This document shows, in pieces, positions 20,344 to 33,668 of a stretch of DNA of 64,000 bases. The position numbers and the translations under genes are program-made. Numbering within the stretch: the stretch's first letter is position 1; each line of letters begins with the position of its first letter. Origin of the DNA: Elysia chlorotica (taxonomy: Eukaryota > Mollusca > Gastropoda > Plakobranchidae); the NCBI GenBank assembly GCA_003991915.1, contig RQTK01000222.1, positions 75,260 to 139,259 on the forward strand, read 5' to 3'. Below the pieces are notes generated by a model that saw nothing but the letters and a program-made list of their open reading frames with translations, ran no database searches and was not told where the DNA came from.

Positions 20344-22010
20344 GTATGAGTTGGTATATCTTCAGCTTTACATTCCTATTTCTGCCATAGATTTTTTATC
20401 TCCTTAGCATTCAGTAGATTTCCCATCAACGAAGAACATTTCTGATCAGTTGATTCGGTTTTAGTATAATACTTTTAGCAAAATGCATAAATACAGGGCA
20501 TCCCCATTGGATATTTTTTTGGTGACACGGAAAGATGCCAGACGCCACTTTTGACCCGTTTGCTAAATAGGGGCGGTGTGTGTGTGTTTGTGGGGGGAGG
20601 GTGGGAGGTGCTGGTAAGACTACTTTGCTTCGTATTCGGGAAGTCACAAGTTCGATGTCATAAAAGGGCAAATTTCTGTGTCGCTAAATGCACGCCTCTA
20701 TCAATTCAATTCAATTCAAATTTATTCAATCAATGTGTGTTACATCGAAAATATATAATGTTGAATGTGACATCTTCAAAAGAAATCACATTACAATAAT
20801 AGTGAGACACCACAATGAAAATTAATTTGCAAAGCACTAGAGAGTTTGTTCAAAACCCACGATCGGTTACAAAATGTTTTGTCCAATTTTGTTGATATTG
20901 ATTGGTTCATATTAGTAGTATGGGACCGCCTAAGACATAAGGCCCCCTACCCCTGTCACCCCGTCACTGCCCCTATCAGGCATCATCTAAAATCATGACG
21001 TTAGTCATGGGACATCTCTGCGCTATAGCTTAGTTGCTGTCATGTGTTATATAAAAAAAAAGAAATAACAGCGGAAAAAACACATGATGTCATGATGTGA
21101 CCTCTCCGTGCTAGTGGTCCCGCCGCAGCTGCCCCAATTAGCCATGGAAAAATAACCAAGGAAAACTTCATTAACATTACGTCCCTTTACATGGCTACCC
21201 AAGATTACTGTTTACAGAAAGTCGCCGTATACACTAAAGTGAACACATGTTTGAATAACAAGGGTTTTAGTGATCTATTGGTTTCTAATTAGTATCAGAG
21301 TTAGGACAGATTAATACACAGTGAGTTGAGTTGAGTTGAGTTGAGTTGGTTTTAAAGTCCAACATCAACACTATATAGGCTATATTGTGGACGGGCCAAA
21401 GGCGGACGTCTGACAATTTTATGTGCTGCTACACACGAGACAGGGCGGGGATACCATGACTCCTGTCTCAGCCGGTCACAGTTTGGGTGGAGTATCTGTC
21501 TCATGATCATGCTTTTCTCATTTGCGACCCTTTGGTACGGGAATCAACTCTAAAATACTTTTCTGAATTTTGTTCCAAGTGAGGAGATTTTCTCTGTTGC
21601 CACATTAAACAGTAAGCAGTACTGATTGGCTAACTGATTATCTGCCAATGTCAGCATCTAAAGCGAGTTCGAATCTCGATTGAGAAAGCCGACCTCTTCC
21701 ACAACGTAATTCTCTGCGGTAACCCACCTCGAAAAAAATAATAGCTGTTTTAGTGTGTACTTTTGATTTATCCTTAAAAATGAATTATCGAATAAAGGCG
21801 TTGCATTTAAAAAAATAGTGTTGTTGAGTTGAGTTGGTTCTACCCCAGGACCACCACGCCCCCCTAAAAAATAGTGTAAACAAACAAGTAACCACTTAAA
21901 GCCAGATTTCCCCACGAGGGACGTCCTAAATGTAATGTTAAATATAACTATCTTTAAGTTAAAAAAAAAATAATAATAATACAAGATGGGGCTCTTAGTT
22001 ATTTTGATTA
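20344..22010. other. Spacer of the large inverted repeat
   Basis: About 1.67 kb. It holds an AATTCAATTCAAATTTATTCAA block near 20703, resembling a non-LTR 3' end, a minus-strand SINE (21316-21500) and AT-rich sequence. No transposase-like ORF was seen. Confidence 0.6.
21316..21500 (-). mobile_element. SINE copy, minus strand
   Basis: Starts with a GAGTT tail repeat, then GTCCAACATCAACACTATAT, GTCTGACAATTTTATGTGCT and GACTCCTGTCTCAGCCGGTC, the reverse complement of the + strand SINE body. The head is missing. Confidence 0.85.
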
Positions 22011-22858
22011 TCACGCATCAAGCGATGCGTTTCTCACTAATGAAAATAAATTGCTACCGATGTTATTGCTATTTTAGAAGATGCAGGAAAAAAGCCTAAG
22101 CACAGTGTTAAAAGTTTGAAACTTTAATTAATTTACACCATAAAAAAACAACAACCGACAGAACAAGTCCGGTTGAAAATAATTATAGAACAAGAGGATA
22201 AGTTATAGGAAGACATAATTATTATATCCGTGAAGACATGGTTAAAACACAGATCTATCTCAAATCATACACCAAGTAATGAAGTCGTGAGAAGTAGTGG
22301 CCGATAAAGTAGATTTCAGAGATGGTCTAGAGGCTACATAAACCGTCAAATGAAGACAGCAACATACTTTATAAATAAAGATATGGCAGATAAAAGAGTG
22401 AAAGTAAAGGAAAGACAGGTAGTGGTGAAACTGAGGCAAACTACTAGGCCTAAGTATGTAATTTCATACGAACACACAAAGCTTAACTGCGGTGATTAAC
22501 CGTAATCAAGGTGTATTCTCCTCTCATCCAAACATTAGGAAAGATAATACCATAGATCTAGTCAAAGCTACGGTCAAATTCATTGTCTCAAAGGACACTA
22601 CAGCCAATAGTTACTATAATTGTTTATGTACAAGCATAACAAGTCACGGGCGATAACATGTAGGCCTACATGAGTCACGGGACGCAATGGCGCGACGGGG
22701 GTTGTTGAGTTGGTTTAACGTCCAACATCAGCACAATATAGACAATATTGTGAACGGACCCCAAGACTGGCGTCTGACAATTTTATGTGCTGTCACACAC
22801 GAGACAAGTCGGGGGTGCCATGACTCCTGTCTCAGCCGCTCACATTAAACTGACACCA
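22011..22858. repeat. Right arm of 848-bp inverted repeat
   Basis: Reverse complement of 19496-20343 (see left arm). Confidence 0.9.
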
Positions 22859-22960
22859 ACCCAACCAGTAGGGAGCGCAATTGCCAGGACTCTAACCCGG
22901 ACCTTTGGCGTCGAAAACCGATGTTCTAGCCCAGGGCCATCGCGCTCCCTGCGCGAAGGG
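22699..22960 (-). mobile_element. Full-length-like SINE, minus strand
   Basis: Contains the common body and, past the inverted-repeat arm, the tRNA-like head: on the minus strand, GGGAGCGCGATGGCCCTGGG then GGTCCGGGTTAGAG. It is more complete than the copy in the left arm. Confidence 0.85.
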
Positions 22961-23007
22961 GGACAAGCGGAGAACACAAGCAAAACGTGATTTTCATACC
23001 TAGACGA

Positions 23008-23021
23008 GGGAGAGAGAGAGA

Positions 23022-23073
<52 letters not shown>
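23008..23073. repeat. (GA)n microsatellite
   Basis: GA run with one GT interruption. Confidence 0.95.
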
Positions 23074-23075
<2 letters not shown>

Positions 23076-23549
23076 CATACAAGAGGGTAAAACTAGTCAA
23101 AAGCTTTAAATTAGATTTGATAATCTCAGCAAAAGAAAGCAGTAGAGCCTAGCTCACCAATTGCTCACACACGTGATAGCACAACACGCACGCTTTTTTG
23201 TACAAACCCCCCACTCACTACAATTTTGTCAAAAGAGCATAATTTTTAAGGCAATTATAACGTACATCGATAAAAATAACCAAACTTTCATCACAGAAAG
23301 AACTAAAAGTACATGGATCGACAGGTTATTTAAAAATAAAAGAACCTAAATGATAGATATCGACACATGTAGAAAACACGTATAGTAAAACATGAGCTTA
23401 AGTCTAGATACAGCATGTGTTGTTTTGAAAGGTGCAGTTTTGCAGCATTACTTTGATTCAACTGTTCTTATAAAGACCATGTTTTTTTTAAAAATTGTGT
23501 CTTGTTTCAGTTCCAGTGTGTTATATTGCCCATGATTGTGAGACTTTTA

Positions 23550-24060
23550 ATTAAGAAGACAGAAGTTCAAAAGTTAGAGGTTGAGGTGGAGGTTAAGGAG
23601 GAAATGGCTTTTGGAGGAGGGGGGGGGGAGGAGGAGGAAGACACAGAGGATCTATAGAGAGGATATGGTGGTGGAGGAAGAGGAGGAGGAGGTGTATGAG
23701 GAGATGGAGGTGGAGGAGGAGATTGAGGTGGGGGAGAAGGATGTGGAGAAAGGAAATTGAGGGTGAGGAGGAAGAGAGGAGGAGATATAGGAGGAGATAG
23801 TGGTGGAAGAAGAGATGGAGGTGGAGGAAGATAAGGAAGAGGTAGAGGATCTAGGGAGGAGATGGAGGTGGATGAAGAAGAGGGGGAGACAGCAGTGGAG
23901 AAGGAGATGGAGGTGGAGGAGGAGGAGATGAAGAAGGATATGGACGTTGGGGAGGAAGAGGAGGAGGAAATGGAGGAGGAGGAGGAGATGGAGATCGAGG
24001 AAGATGATATGGAAATGGAGGAAGATGAAATGTTGGTGGAGGCCGACGTAAAAACTAAAC
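23550..24060 (+). repeat. Purine-rich low-complexity tract (GAGGTGGAGGA type)
   Basis: About 500 bp almost entirely A and G on the + strand, built from GAGGAG, GGAGGTGGA and GAAGAAG blocks. The + frame from ATG 23862 encodes 71 residues rich in Glu, Met and Asp. Upstream, the same frame is Arg/Gly-rich, so coding status is doubtful. Confidence 0.8.
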
Positions 24061-27000
24061 ATTTGCGGGTTTTTTAATCTTTTGCAAAAAAAAACAACCC
24101 AACACCAATCAATTTTCTCAGAAAATTACATTTATGTCAAAATCATTTCGGTGACATGTCAAAGTCAATGTCACATCTTCAAGCAAATTCAATGTCAGAT
24201 TCGTTCACAACACACCAAAATACTTTTAAAACATTAATTTTGTCCATCATGTGGGATGGGGTGGGTGTTTTATCAATAAATTTACCAATAATTTTTTAAA
24301 ACAGTAATCGAGATAGATATAGAAAGTTTTGATTCACTGCGATTACTATGCCGTATCGAGATAAAAACGTGATTTCTACCATTTCCGGGTATGCTGTCGA
24401 TAGCGAAATCAAAGTATTCAAAGCTTAGCACAAAGCAGGCAAGGTGGCGGTCGGCGGTACTGGCGGTCTGCAGGCGGACCAAGTGAAACAATTGAAACCA
24501 ACAGATTACCTACTCGAGGTATTTATCAAATGAAGTTGTGTCCACAAAACTAGATCAAGATTTTACCACAGAAGCAGTAAGGATGAATTATAGGTGAATG
24601 CATCGATGACAGTAAGTATGCTATCTAGATCTAGGTCTAGATAATCATAGTAGATCTAGTCTAGATCTAGATTCTCTAGATCTCGATTAGATCTAATTGT
24701 GGTATCCCTGCACCGCTATACTAGACCTAAATTCTAGATCTAGACTAGATCTATTGTATAACACTTGCGTATGGTACTAGATCTAGCTACAAGCTGTCTT
24801 TACAGCAATCTATAACTAACACTATCCAACCAGTAGGTCTAAACTCGGCACTCCTCAGTCCTTGAGTTTTGTGGTCCCTTACCTGTGGGCGATGAAATGT
24901 GGACCCGTGGAATTCGATGGCGAGTGAGATTCGATTAGATCTCCATCAGAGTCTGCCAATCCGTGGTCGTTGAGAGAGAGAGAAATGCAGAGAGACAGAG
25001 CAAGCGAGTGTTAGAGAGATAAGAGTTGAATTGGTTGCAAAACATATCAATTTAAATGCGCTTGTGTATGTTTGAATTGTACCCCTGTTTAAATAAACAA
25101 TCGAATCTCTCCATGTCTTTTTTTATGAAACTAATAACAAAAAGACAAGGAGTACAGCTGGCAGATATTTTGTTCAATTTTAGCCTAATTTTTTTTTAAT
25201 TTACAAAAAGATAGGGAATACCAGGGATCACAGTTATCCGCGGTTTTCCGCGGCAGCAACGATTTTCGGCGCCACTGTCCAAAAAAAAAAATATCGAAAT
25301 CCGGTCAGCACGACCATTGATTAAAAAACGAAAAAGTGGGAAAACGAGGCGACGCTGCTTTCCTTTCAAAACAAAGGTGTCGATTTTTTAAAATTCCTGT
25401 AGTTTCGAGAACTACTTTCGCTTCAAAACGGAAATACATGTGCCACTAAACTAGTTTTACTTTCAATATCAATTTCGGTAAACCTTGCTGGTTCAAGTAT
25501 CATTCCGAAAGATATTTCGATGATTTTTTAAAACAAAATGAACTGAGAAAAAGAGGTGCGCATTAAAGAATCGGACAGGATGTTTATATTAATTTTTAAT
25601 CGATACGCTTTTCTTTAACTAACGGCATTGACTTTATTCGTCCAAACAACACCGAGCTCGGCGATCTGTAGTAATGTTATCGTTTATTCGCTCAGATGTG
25701 ATTTTATAATAATAAACGGGTAGGCAAACTAAATCTATCTATAGCCTAATCTAGATTATCATCACCAGCTTTCCACACTTTAGGACTCAATCTAAACCTA
25801 GATCTAGCAGAGCGAGGATAGTCCAAGAGTTCTATATAGTATTAATAGTAATCTGTAATTCTATTTTGATATCTAGATCTGCATTTTCAATTTTATACAT
25901 GTAAGGGGTGGGGTGCTTTAATTTTCCTTCCTTCTAAGCCTCTATTGCTTACTCATAAAGACACCCGCACCTATACAAGACAACAACACAAAGTAGGTTC
26001 GTATTCAAACACAACACAAGGTGCAAGTTTTATCAAAGGAAAGATATAATAGTTTATTAAAGTAAAGAAACCTAAAACATACACTATAAGAGAGGGAAAA
26101 GTAACAATTCTGGGCAACAACAACTCCACTTCAATTACAATCACTCAACGTCAGGACTCGTACAATTCATCACTAACTGTTAGTACTTAAAGTCAGCTTT
26201 ATGAATTTATTCTATAGTGGAAACAAGCAACAAACCAAAACCTTACTCAAGCAATAAGAGTAATTTATGACTAATCAAAAAAACTTCAAAATATAAAAGA
26301 ACAGACAATTATTAACCGAATAAAACTCAAAGCAAAACAAAACCTCAACGTAAAACCGGTAAAAATAGGTAAAACAAAAAAAAAAAGGTAAAACAAAAAC
26401 CGGTAAAACAAAAAAAAAGGTAAAAAAAAAAAATAAAAAAAACAAAAAAAAAAAAAAAAAAAAAACCCAACCAGACCAGATAACTAGTAGGCGATGAGCA
26501 GGAACACTACATCAAAATCTTTCTAAGGCACGTAAAAATGAAACATAAAATAAACACCACGTGGGAAACAAAAAAAAAACAAATTAAAAAACTGAAGAAA
26601 CACGTCTTGAATCTCTGACAGTCGGAAAGCAAGTGATCAGCATGTGCGCCAAAGCCCAGCCCGTGCGCGAGTTGGGAGCCCTAACTACGCGCATCGGATG
26701 CCTACACAAATGAAACTAGATCCTATATAATTCACAAGTTGAACTGTCAGTGATATGAATATATATGTTTACAGAGAAAGTGTATCATCCTATTCAGATT
26801 TTAAATAACAACATTTACAAATAATGCGCTTATAGTAAACATAAAGATGAAAACAACTGCGTATTGTTACAAGGCACTAATTAAGAACATTCTAGAAACT
26901 TGGAAAAAGGAGGGAATCTAAATATAAAAAAGAACAAGGAAAGTTCACAATTATCTACAGAGAGTGCCGCATCTGTAATTAACGCATGAGTCATAAGTGC

Positions 27001-28420
27001 ACCAAAACAAATAAGTAGGCTACTAAAAAGCAGTGCAACCCGTAGCCATGCAATCAAGGGGATGACACTCTAGTAACACACAACTATCCAGATTGACATA
27101 ACAAAGTCGCACCCCTTACATTAACAAATACCTCTCCTTCAGGTTTCAGCATTTTTCCACAGAATGAGTTCACTTACAGTGGTACAGCGCTTGGTCTAGT
27201 CTAGGACCCAGGGGAATGAGAATTTTTTTAAGCATGACCATTTTAAAGCACTAGATCTAGATCTAGATGTACCTTATTATTCTATCAAGATCTCGATCAA
27301 CTTAGAGGGCCTTGAAACTGAAGTTGTTACTAAATGTCGATGTATGCAATTTAAGAAATTATCTTGATCCTCAAATTGATCTAGAGTCTGGTATAAAATG
27401 CTAGAGACGCCCACGCGTAGTTAGATAGGATTTCAATTTCCTTGGATCTAGGCTCTAGATCTAGATGAGGATCTGTGGGGCCCCTACAAAATTATATTTG
27501 GGCCTCAAGAGTGATACAGCTGAAGCTAGGGCGGCCGAAGCTAGATCTAGAATCTAGATCTAGAATCTAGATCTAGATAGAGACATACTTTATCATTTTT
27601 ATGTGGTAGGATAGATCTACATCATATTGTAATATTCAGTTCACCATCGTAATTATAGATCTAGATACAAATTTTCGCTCTCGTATATGACATTACAAAC
27701 TTGCTCACCATTGAAGTCAGCTGTTCCGTGTACCTGCACTTCTATGAGTTTCAGATTGTTCAGAACTTCAGTGACGTTCACAAAGCAATGAAAGCAACCT
27801 GTCGGCTTGGCGCGTATCGAGAGACGCGGTCATCCCATTGGCCAAGATCAAGGCATGGAAGAATGAAGAGTGACGCTCACTCGTACAATTATGGTATCGA
27901 GCTCTTTTATAGAAAACTTTCCTGATATGTTGCTCTTTAAATGTTTTAAGTTAGTAAGAAGAATGATGTCAGGTGGAAAATAAGAGATGCTTAATTTTTA
28001 GGTTTTTTTTTTTTCAATCCAACAGTGTAAAAAGAGTCATGTATGTAGCACGCTTTCAAACTACATGTTTCATGTACTTAGTACCAATAGCCTACTGTGT
28101 CGAGTAGGGGACGACTGGAATTTATTTTTTTATGGTTTTTTTTTTGTTTTTTTGTTTTTTCCTTGGGGGTGGAGGTGTAAGAGATACCCTTGTGATTATT
28201 TAAAGAGACACTTTTGTCGATTTAAACATGGTCGTGTAATAATTGTAAATATGAACTTGACTTGAAATACCAAAGACGTAGCGGTACGAAATCTTCATTT
28301 CCGTGTAGTTTAGGCGTAGCATAGTTATCATTTGACTTAAAAATCTAAAGGACAGGGTGTACTTTTTATTTTATTATTCAAGGAAATATGTATTTTAATC
28401 ACATCGTTGGTTTAAAATAT

Positions 28421-28430
28421 NNNNNNNNNN
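28421..28430. other. Assembly gap (10 N)
   Basis: Ten unknown bases, probably a scaffold join. Confidence 0.99.
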
Positions 28431-29103
28431 TTTAAATTTAATAAAGAAAGAAGTTTTGCAAGCAATCTGGTGGTGGGTGTGCGTTGTCTTGGTGGGATGT
28501 GAAGTGCCAAAAACCTAATAAAAAATATCATTGAATAATAAATTAGTTTGACCACATTGGGTTACAATAATATTTTATATATTCAGACGACGACAAGACT
28601 GTTCTCAAATGTCGCACTGCAAGAGGTGGAAAGGGGAATCGTAAAGTACCTGTTTCTTGAATCTGCCTTTGACTGTTGTCGCGGTGGTGAGGGGTCTGTG
28701 TACGATCAGCATATTGAACATTCAAACACTTTTTTTAAATTGTAACGCTGATCAAACAACAACAAAAAAGAAGAAAAGAAAAAAAACTCAGGCCTTTGTT
28801 TACAAAATGTGCCTTTTGCCTAACAACATAGCTGCATTTGTTCTTGTTTTTTTAAGTAGTGGTGATTAAAGAAAGGCTAGAAATATATCCATGTACTCAT
28901 TATTTTAAGTTATAGTTGTTGTTTTTTTTATATTTTTTATTTTTTTGTACGGCACGTCAACACAGTAACGGCTTTAATGTCCAGTATTTAAGGTAATCAC
29001 GTAGCTCTGCGCGCGTGGTGAAAGTTTGTTGTCGAGAAATAAGTCTATTGTTAATAATCGCGTCTCCCTCTCGCTTTCGAAATCCGCGTCTGGTTGTTGA
29101 TGT

Positions 29104-29290
29104 GCTGGGTTGAGTTGGTTGCATAGCGTCCAACATCAGCACTGTATGTGCTATACTGTGGACAGACCTCGAGACTAACATCTGACAGTTTTACGTGAAG
29201 ACACACAGAGACAGCGCGGGGAGATCTGGACTCCTGTCTTAGCCTTTCACAATAATAGGCCTACTGACACCGACTTAACCAGTACAGGAC
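29104..29290 (-). mobile_element. SINE copy, minus strand (diverged)
   Basis: GGGTTGAGTTGGTTGCATAG, GTCCAACATCAGCACTGTAT, CATCTGACAGTTTTACGTG and GACTCCTGTCTTAGCC match the family with more substitutions than other copies. It ends near an AACCAGTA motif. Confidence 0.8.
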
Positions 29291-30845
29291 GAAATCGGTC
29301 AAATAAATTTTTTTTACCAACCAGGGACCTACTTATTGGGAGCTTGCGCCAGTCCGCCCCTTGTTGAAATCTTATCTCTTAAACTCATAATTACTATACA
29401 AAGTGAAGACCTTGCTTTATGTTTTCCTTTTATTGTGTCTTATTTAGGACTTAGTCTTCAAAATTAAGGTTATGCTGATTTTAAAGAACGCTGGCGACAT
29501 TGATATCAACATTGGTGACAAAACAATTTGAACAATACACCCGTTTAAGTACAGGTATCGGTCAGAAATAAAACACAAAGGATGGAAAGAACACGGCGAA
29601 AACTAAGAGGAGAAATGCCAAAACAAGATTCTGTCACATGACGCCTCTTTTAATCAGTTCAAAAACTAAAATCATTCCGAAGTTTTGTATTAAATTGTGT
29701 GCACATGGGGCTTAAATAGAGATAGCGAAACGCGTTCGGCAGCGTTTGAAATAATGGACATTTCGTCGGATGGGACGTAAGGTTGGGGGAAAAGACGACA
29801 AAAGAAGAGGTAGGTCCTATGAAAAGAAGAGGTAGGTCCTATGTCTGGTTTTGAAAGTAAGGACCAGTTTACATGTATCACAAAAATAATATTAAAACAA
29901 GAAAGCTAATTTAAAGATATTTTGGCCATCTGAAACGGAATTATTCATTATGTAGAGACTGGAGGGTAAAGTTGATGGGACGAGAGGCAGAAAAAAAAAC
30001 TGTTTGGGTGACATAAAATTCCGGACTGGCGTAAAGCTTTTGGAAAAGCAAACGCCCACGAGAAGGGAAGAGTGGCATGCCATTTCAGGTCGATCCTTTC
30101 ATGATATTACCCCAGGTGGATGGGTGGATGGAGATACACAAGTGGGTTTATGCATACGTCCCTCTAGAACTACCTAATCGGCCATTGTCTTGCCCCCAGG
30201 TTCCTTCCCCTACCCATCCCACCTCCACCCACCACCACCCTCAGGATCAACCTCTCGACATTCTTTTTTTAAAGTGTTGTTTTAAGCTATCTCCTTTTCC
30301 CTGTAATACCTCTCTTTATTTTAAATTTAGATCTAAGTACTCTAGCCCACCACTAGATAGACTCGAACTTTAACCTAGCCATAACATTTTTTACAATAAA
30401 TTATATTATCTACTGGTCATTTCCCTTTCCAAATAGAAAATTAAAATTATCGCTGCGTCTTGAAGTGATAGAGTTGTAGGGGCCTATGCATAATTTTCAG
30501 CCAGTAAGGATCATTTAATGCTTATGAACACACTCTAAATAACCCCACAAGTTAATTTCCTATCTGTGCCTGAATTTGGTTGCTTCACATTTTGGTCTAG
30601 ACCCAGCTGAGAGAACTTCTTGAGAGGCGCGCCTTGCTACTAGCCTACAAATTTTTTTAAAAATTTACATTGCATGAACTGTGAGGTGAGATCCTTTGAT
30701 TGGCTGTGTATCATGAAAATTTTACCTGGGCATTTTTTTTTCGGAAAAGGAGTCGTATACGTGTGTAAGTTGAGATAAATTTTTATCTGTCTCTTTGAGG
30801 ACATAATTATTTGACCTAGAAATTATGCAACAGCTAACTGATCAT

Positions 30846-31552
30846 GATTAACAAAAATTTAATAAAGTCAAAGTTTTTTTAAACAAAGATAAGAAACCAT
30901 TATTTTCATTTAAAGTATAATAGCTTTAAAGTACATATAATATCAAAGTACATGTATGATATTATGTAAAATCCGTTACATGTAAAGAAAAAATACAGAA
31001 ACACAATGAACATCGTTGATAAAACAAAAAGACTTCCTAGCCCCACCCACCCTTGTTTTTTCCACGCACACAGACATCGCGATACCCACACCAAGGGTGC
31101 CAAAATAGAAGGCAAAGTGCGGCGAAATTTGTATATTATTATACTTTTGAGAAAATAGATAAATAAATAACAACCCTTCGATGTATCATGAATTTTCAAA
31201 AATACCCCGATTAACAAAAATTTAATAAAGTCAAAGTTTTTTTAAACAAAGATAAGAAACCATTATTTTCATTTAAAGTATAATAGCTTTAAAGTACATA
31301 TAATATCAAAGTACATGTATGATATTATGTAAAATCCGTTACATGTAAAGAAAAAATACAGAAACACAATGAACATCGTTGATAAAACAAAAAGACTTCC
31401 TAGCCCCACCCACCCTTGTTTTTTCCACGCACACAGACATCGCGATACCCACACCAAGGGTGCCAAAATAGAAGGCAAAGTGCGGCGAAATTTGTATATT
31501 ATTATACTTTTGAGAAAATAGATAAATAAATAACAACCCTTCGATGTATCAT
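30846..31552. repeat. Tandem duplication, 344-bp unit, 363-bp period
   Basis: Copies 30846-31189 and 31209-31552 appear identical, separated by 19 bp. Open frames on the minus strand occur twice because of the duplication; they show no recognised domain. Confidence 0.9.
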
Positions 31553-31883
31553 AAAAAAAAACAACAACAATAAAACACAAAAACAAAACAACCCCCCCAA
31601 AAAAAAACAAAACAAAACAAACAAAAAAACAAACCAAAAACAACAAGAACAAAAAAAAACAACAAAACAAAAACAAAAACAACCCCCTCCCCCCAAAAAA
31701 ACAGTGCACTCATAGACATGGCAGTTTTATCCAATTAAAACAAACCCCCCCCCCCCCCCCCCCAAAAAAAAACAAAAAAAAAACAACAACAAAACAACAA
31801 CAGTGCCCTCATAGACATGGCATTTTACATTATGCAGTATAGGCCACAGGTTATAGAGTTAAGCTGAAATAATAATAATAATA

Positions 31884-31938
<55 letters not shown>

Positions 31939-33668
31939 TTCCAAGGGGAGGTACTCTCAATTCCAAGGCTCTATTTAGCATCCGGTCTTGACGACCCTTC
32001 TGAAATTCTGAGTGATGAGGGTCTAGAAGTACTCTAACAAGTGACTTTTGATTTTTCTAGATTCTAGATATACTTACAATCAACACCGGTAGGCATGTCT
32101 CAAGAGGTGAGATTTTGGGTTCATTTTTGTTCAGTAGTTATGTATTGTTATCAAGTATTGGTATTGCTGCCCAGGCAAATGGAGACCGAGTCATACAACG
32201 GTCTGGTCAGTAGTGGACATCTAGATCTAGTCATTCTAGAACCTAATCTAGATCTAGATCTAGATCGAGAGATTTTTAGGCTATGTTGTTTTCAGGCGCC
32301 GAGAGCCAAGAAGTAGCAGCAGAAGTATTTGTAGTAAGTAGATCCTGTAAAGGTCGAGATCTATGCTCCATGAGCAGCCCAGGCAATCTCGTATTCCAAG
32401 GTAGATGTTGATCTGGACACTCGAGACAAAGACTGACTAGGTCTAGATCTAGATCTGCAGCCCCCTGAAAAGTGTTTCACCACAGAGTGTGAAATAGTAA
32501 GAGGTAGCAAGTGGAGGATTTTGCGTATGCGGGTTGGGATAATTAAGGCGGTTCCTTCCTTCCTTCGTAGTAGAAACCTGACGCAACTGACAACTTATTT
32601 TAAAATGACACATTTACTATTTTACACCACAGCTAGATTCTAGATCTACTTGGTTTCATGAGCTGCAACCTAAAGGTAAACTGGATGTCCAGCAAAGTAA
32701 ATCCTTCAAGATGCTCCTACACCCAATTAACTAGAGTATCCAGCTGTAGTACGAGACCTACACAAAAAGGATATATTAGAATGAACCCCAAGACATGCAC
32801 CTGGTAGCCAGCATCATATCAAATCAAAACTCAAACTTGACCAGTGAGGGTGATTTATATGCGTCAGGTTCTAAACTAGGAAACCCTACAACAGCAACCT
32901 AAAATCTCCAGACTCAGTCTTCTCTTCATTTTCAAGATACGTGTCGGTACTGCCAATGCAAAGTGCAATGAACTATGTACAGCCAGCTGTGAAATAAGCC
33001 AGACAGCAGGACTTTGTACTATTAAAATCCTTCATCCCAAAAAGGATATGAAAATTGAAGACATCTGCCAGGAAGCTGTGACTTACCCAAGTGCCGAGGC
33101 CTTCTGAGAGAGGACATATAAGAAATATATGAAAGAACAAAGACAAAAAGGAATATATAACAAATTTATAAATATTGACTTCAAATCTGGAATCTGCTAG
33201 TAATATTAAATTTAAGTTGAACTTGAGCAGAAATTCTGAAAAAGAATATGCTTGTCAAGACCACTTAACACTGTCATTCTTACAATTTTTGTTTCAGATG
33301 TCTTTAGATGATAAATCTAATAGTGTCTATGTACACACTTTGTACATTATAAATATTGCAATGTTACATGTTTCAGTCCAAATTTTGCTTTATGCACTTT
33401 ACATAGTGTTTTTGTCCAATGGACCAAATCATACTAAATACATGCTATAGTGTTTTTGTTCAAAAAATTATCAAATCAAATTCTTTGGTCATACTGTCAA
33501 TTAAAGTAAAGCTCTCCTAGCTTAACATTCCCTAGGTCTAAAGAAAGATTATTTACTCAATTAGTGTGACTTACTATAACTTACAAAAAATCTTCTGAAT
33601 TTAATGTAGTTTTTTGGGGTACACAATATCACAAATCACATCTCTTTCAATATCTTTATTTTTTTCAG
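31553..33668. other. Upstream region of the Roco gene
   Basis: Contains an A/C-rich tract (31553-31795), a TAA array (31869-31937), patches of AGATCT/TCTAGA (32220-32270, 32440-32455) and AT-rich sequence. An upstream non-coding exon of the Roco gene is expected here or further left, because the first coding exon begins at an acceptor, but it could not be placed. Confidence 0.55.
31869..31937. repeat. (TAA)n microsatellite
   Basis: TAA run with one short interruption. Confidence 0.95.

Larger units (their letters stand above)
22970..30845. other. Gene-poor region, about 7.9 kb
   Basis: No multi-exon model could be built. Contents: GA array (23008-23073), purine-rich tract (23550-24060), patches dense in TCTAGA/AGATCT (24620-24780, 27240-27670), A-rich stretch (26340-26470), small N gap (28421-28430), SINE (29104-29290) and a short direct duplication of AAAAGAAGAGGTAGGTCCTA (29796-29841). 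A possible minus-strand first exon near 27708-27930 is discussed under findings. Confidence 0.5.

Noticed and set aside
19496-22858. DNA transposon with long terminal inverted repeats
   Set aside because: The spacer shows no transposase-like frame, and one arm's outer edge lies inside a SINE, so the ends do not look like transposon termini. A duplication or artefact is preferred, though not proven.
30906-31709. Minus-strand frames of 103 and 146 residues
   Set aside because: They repeat because of the 344-bp duplication, and the longer one is extended by a low-complexity A/C tract; no domain was seen.
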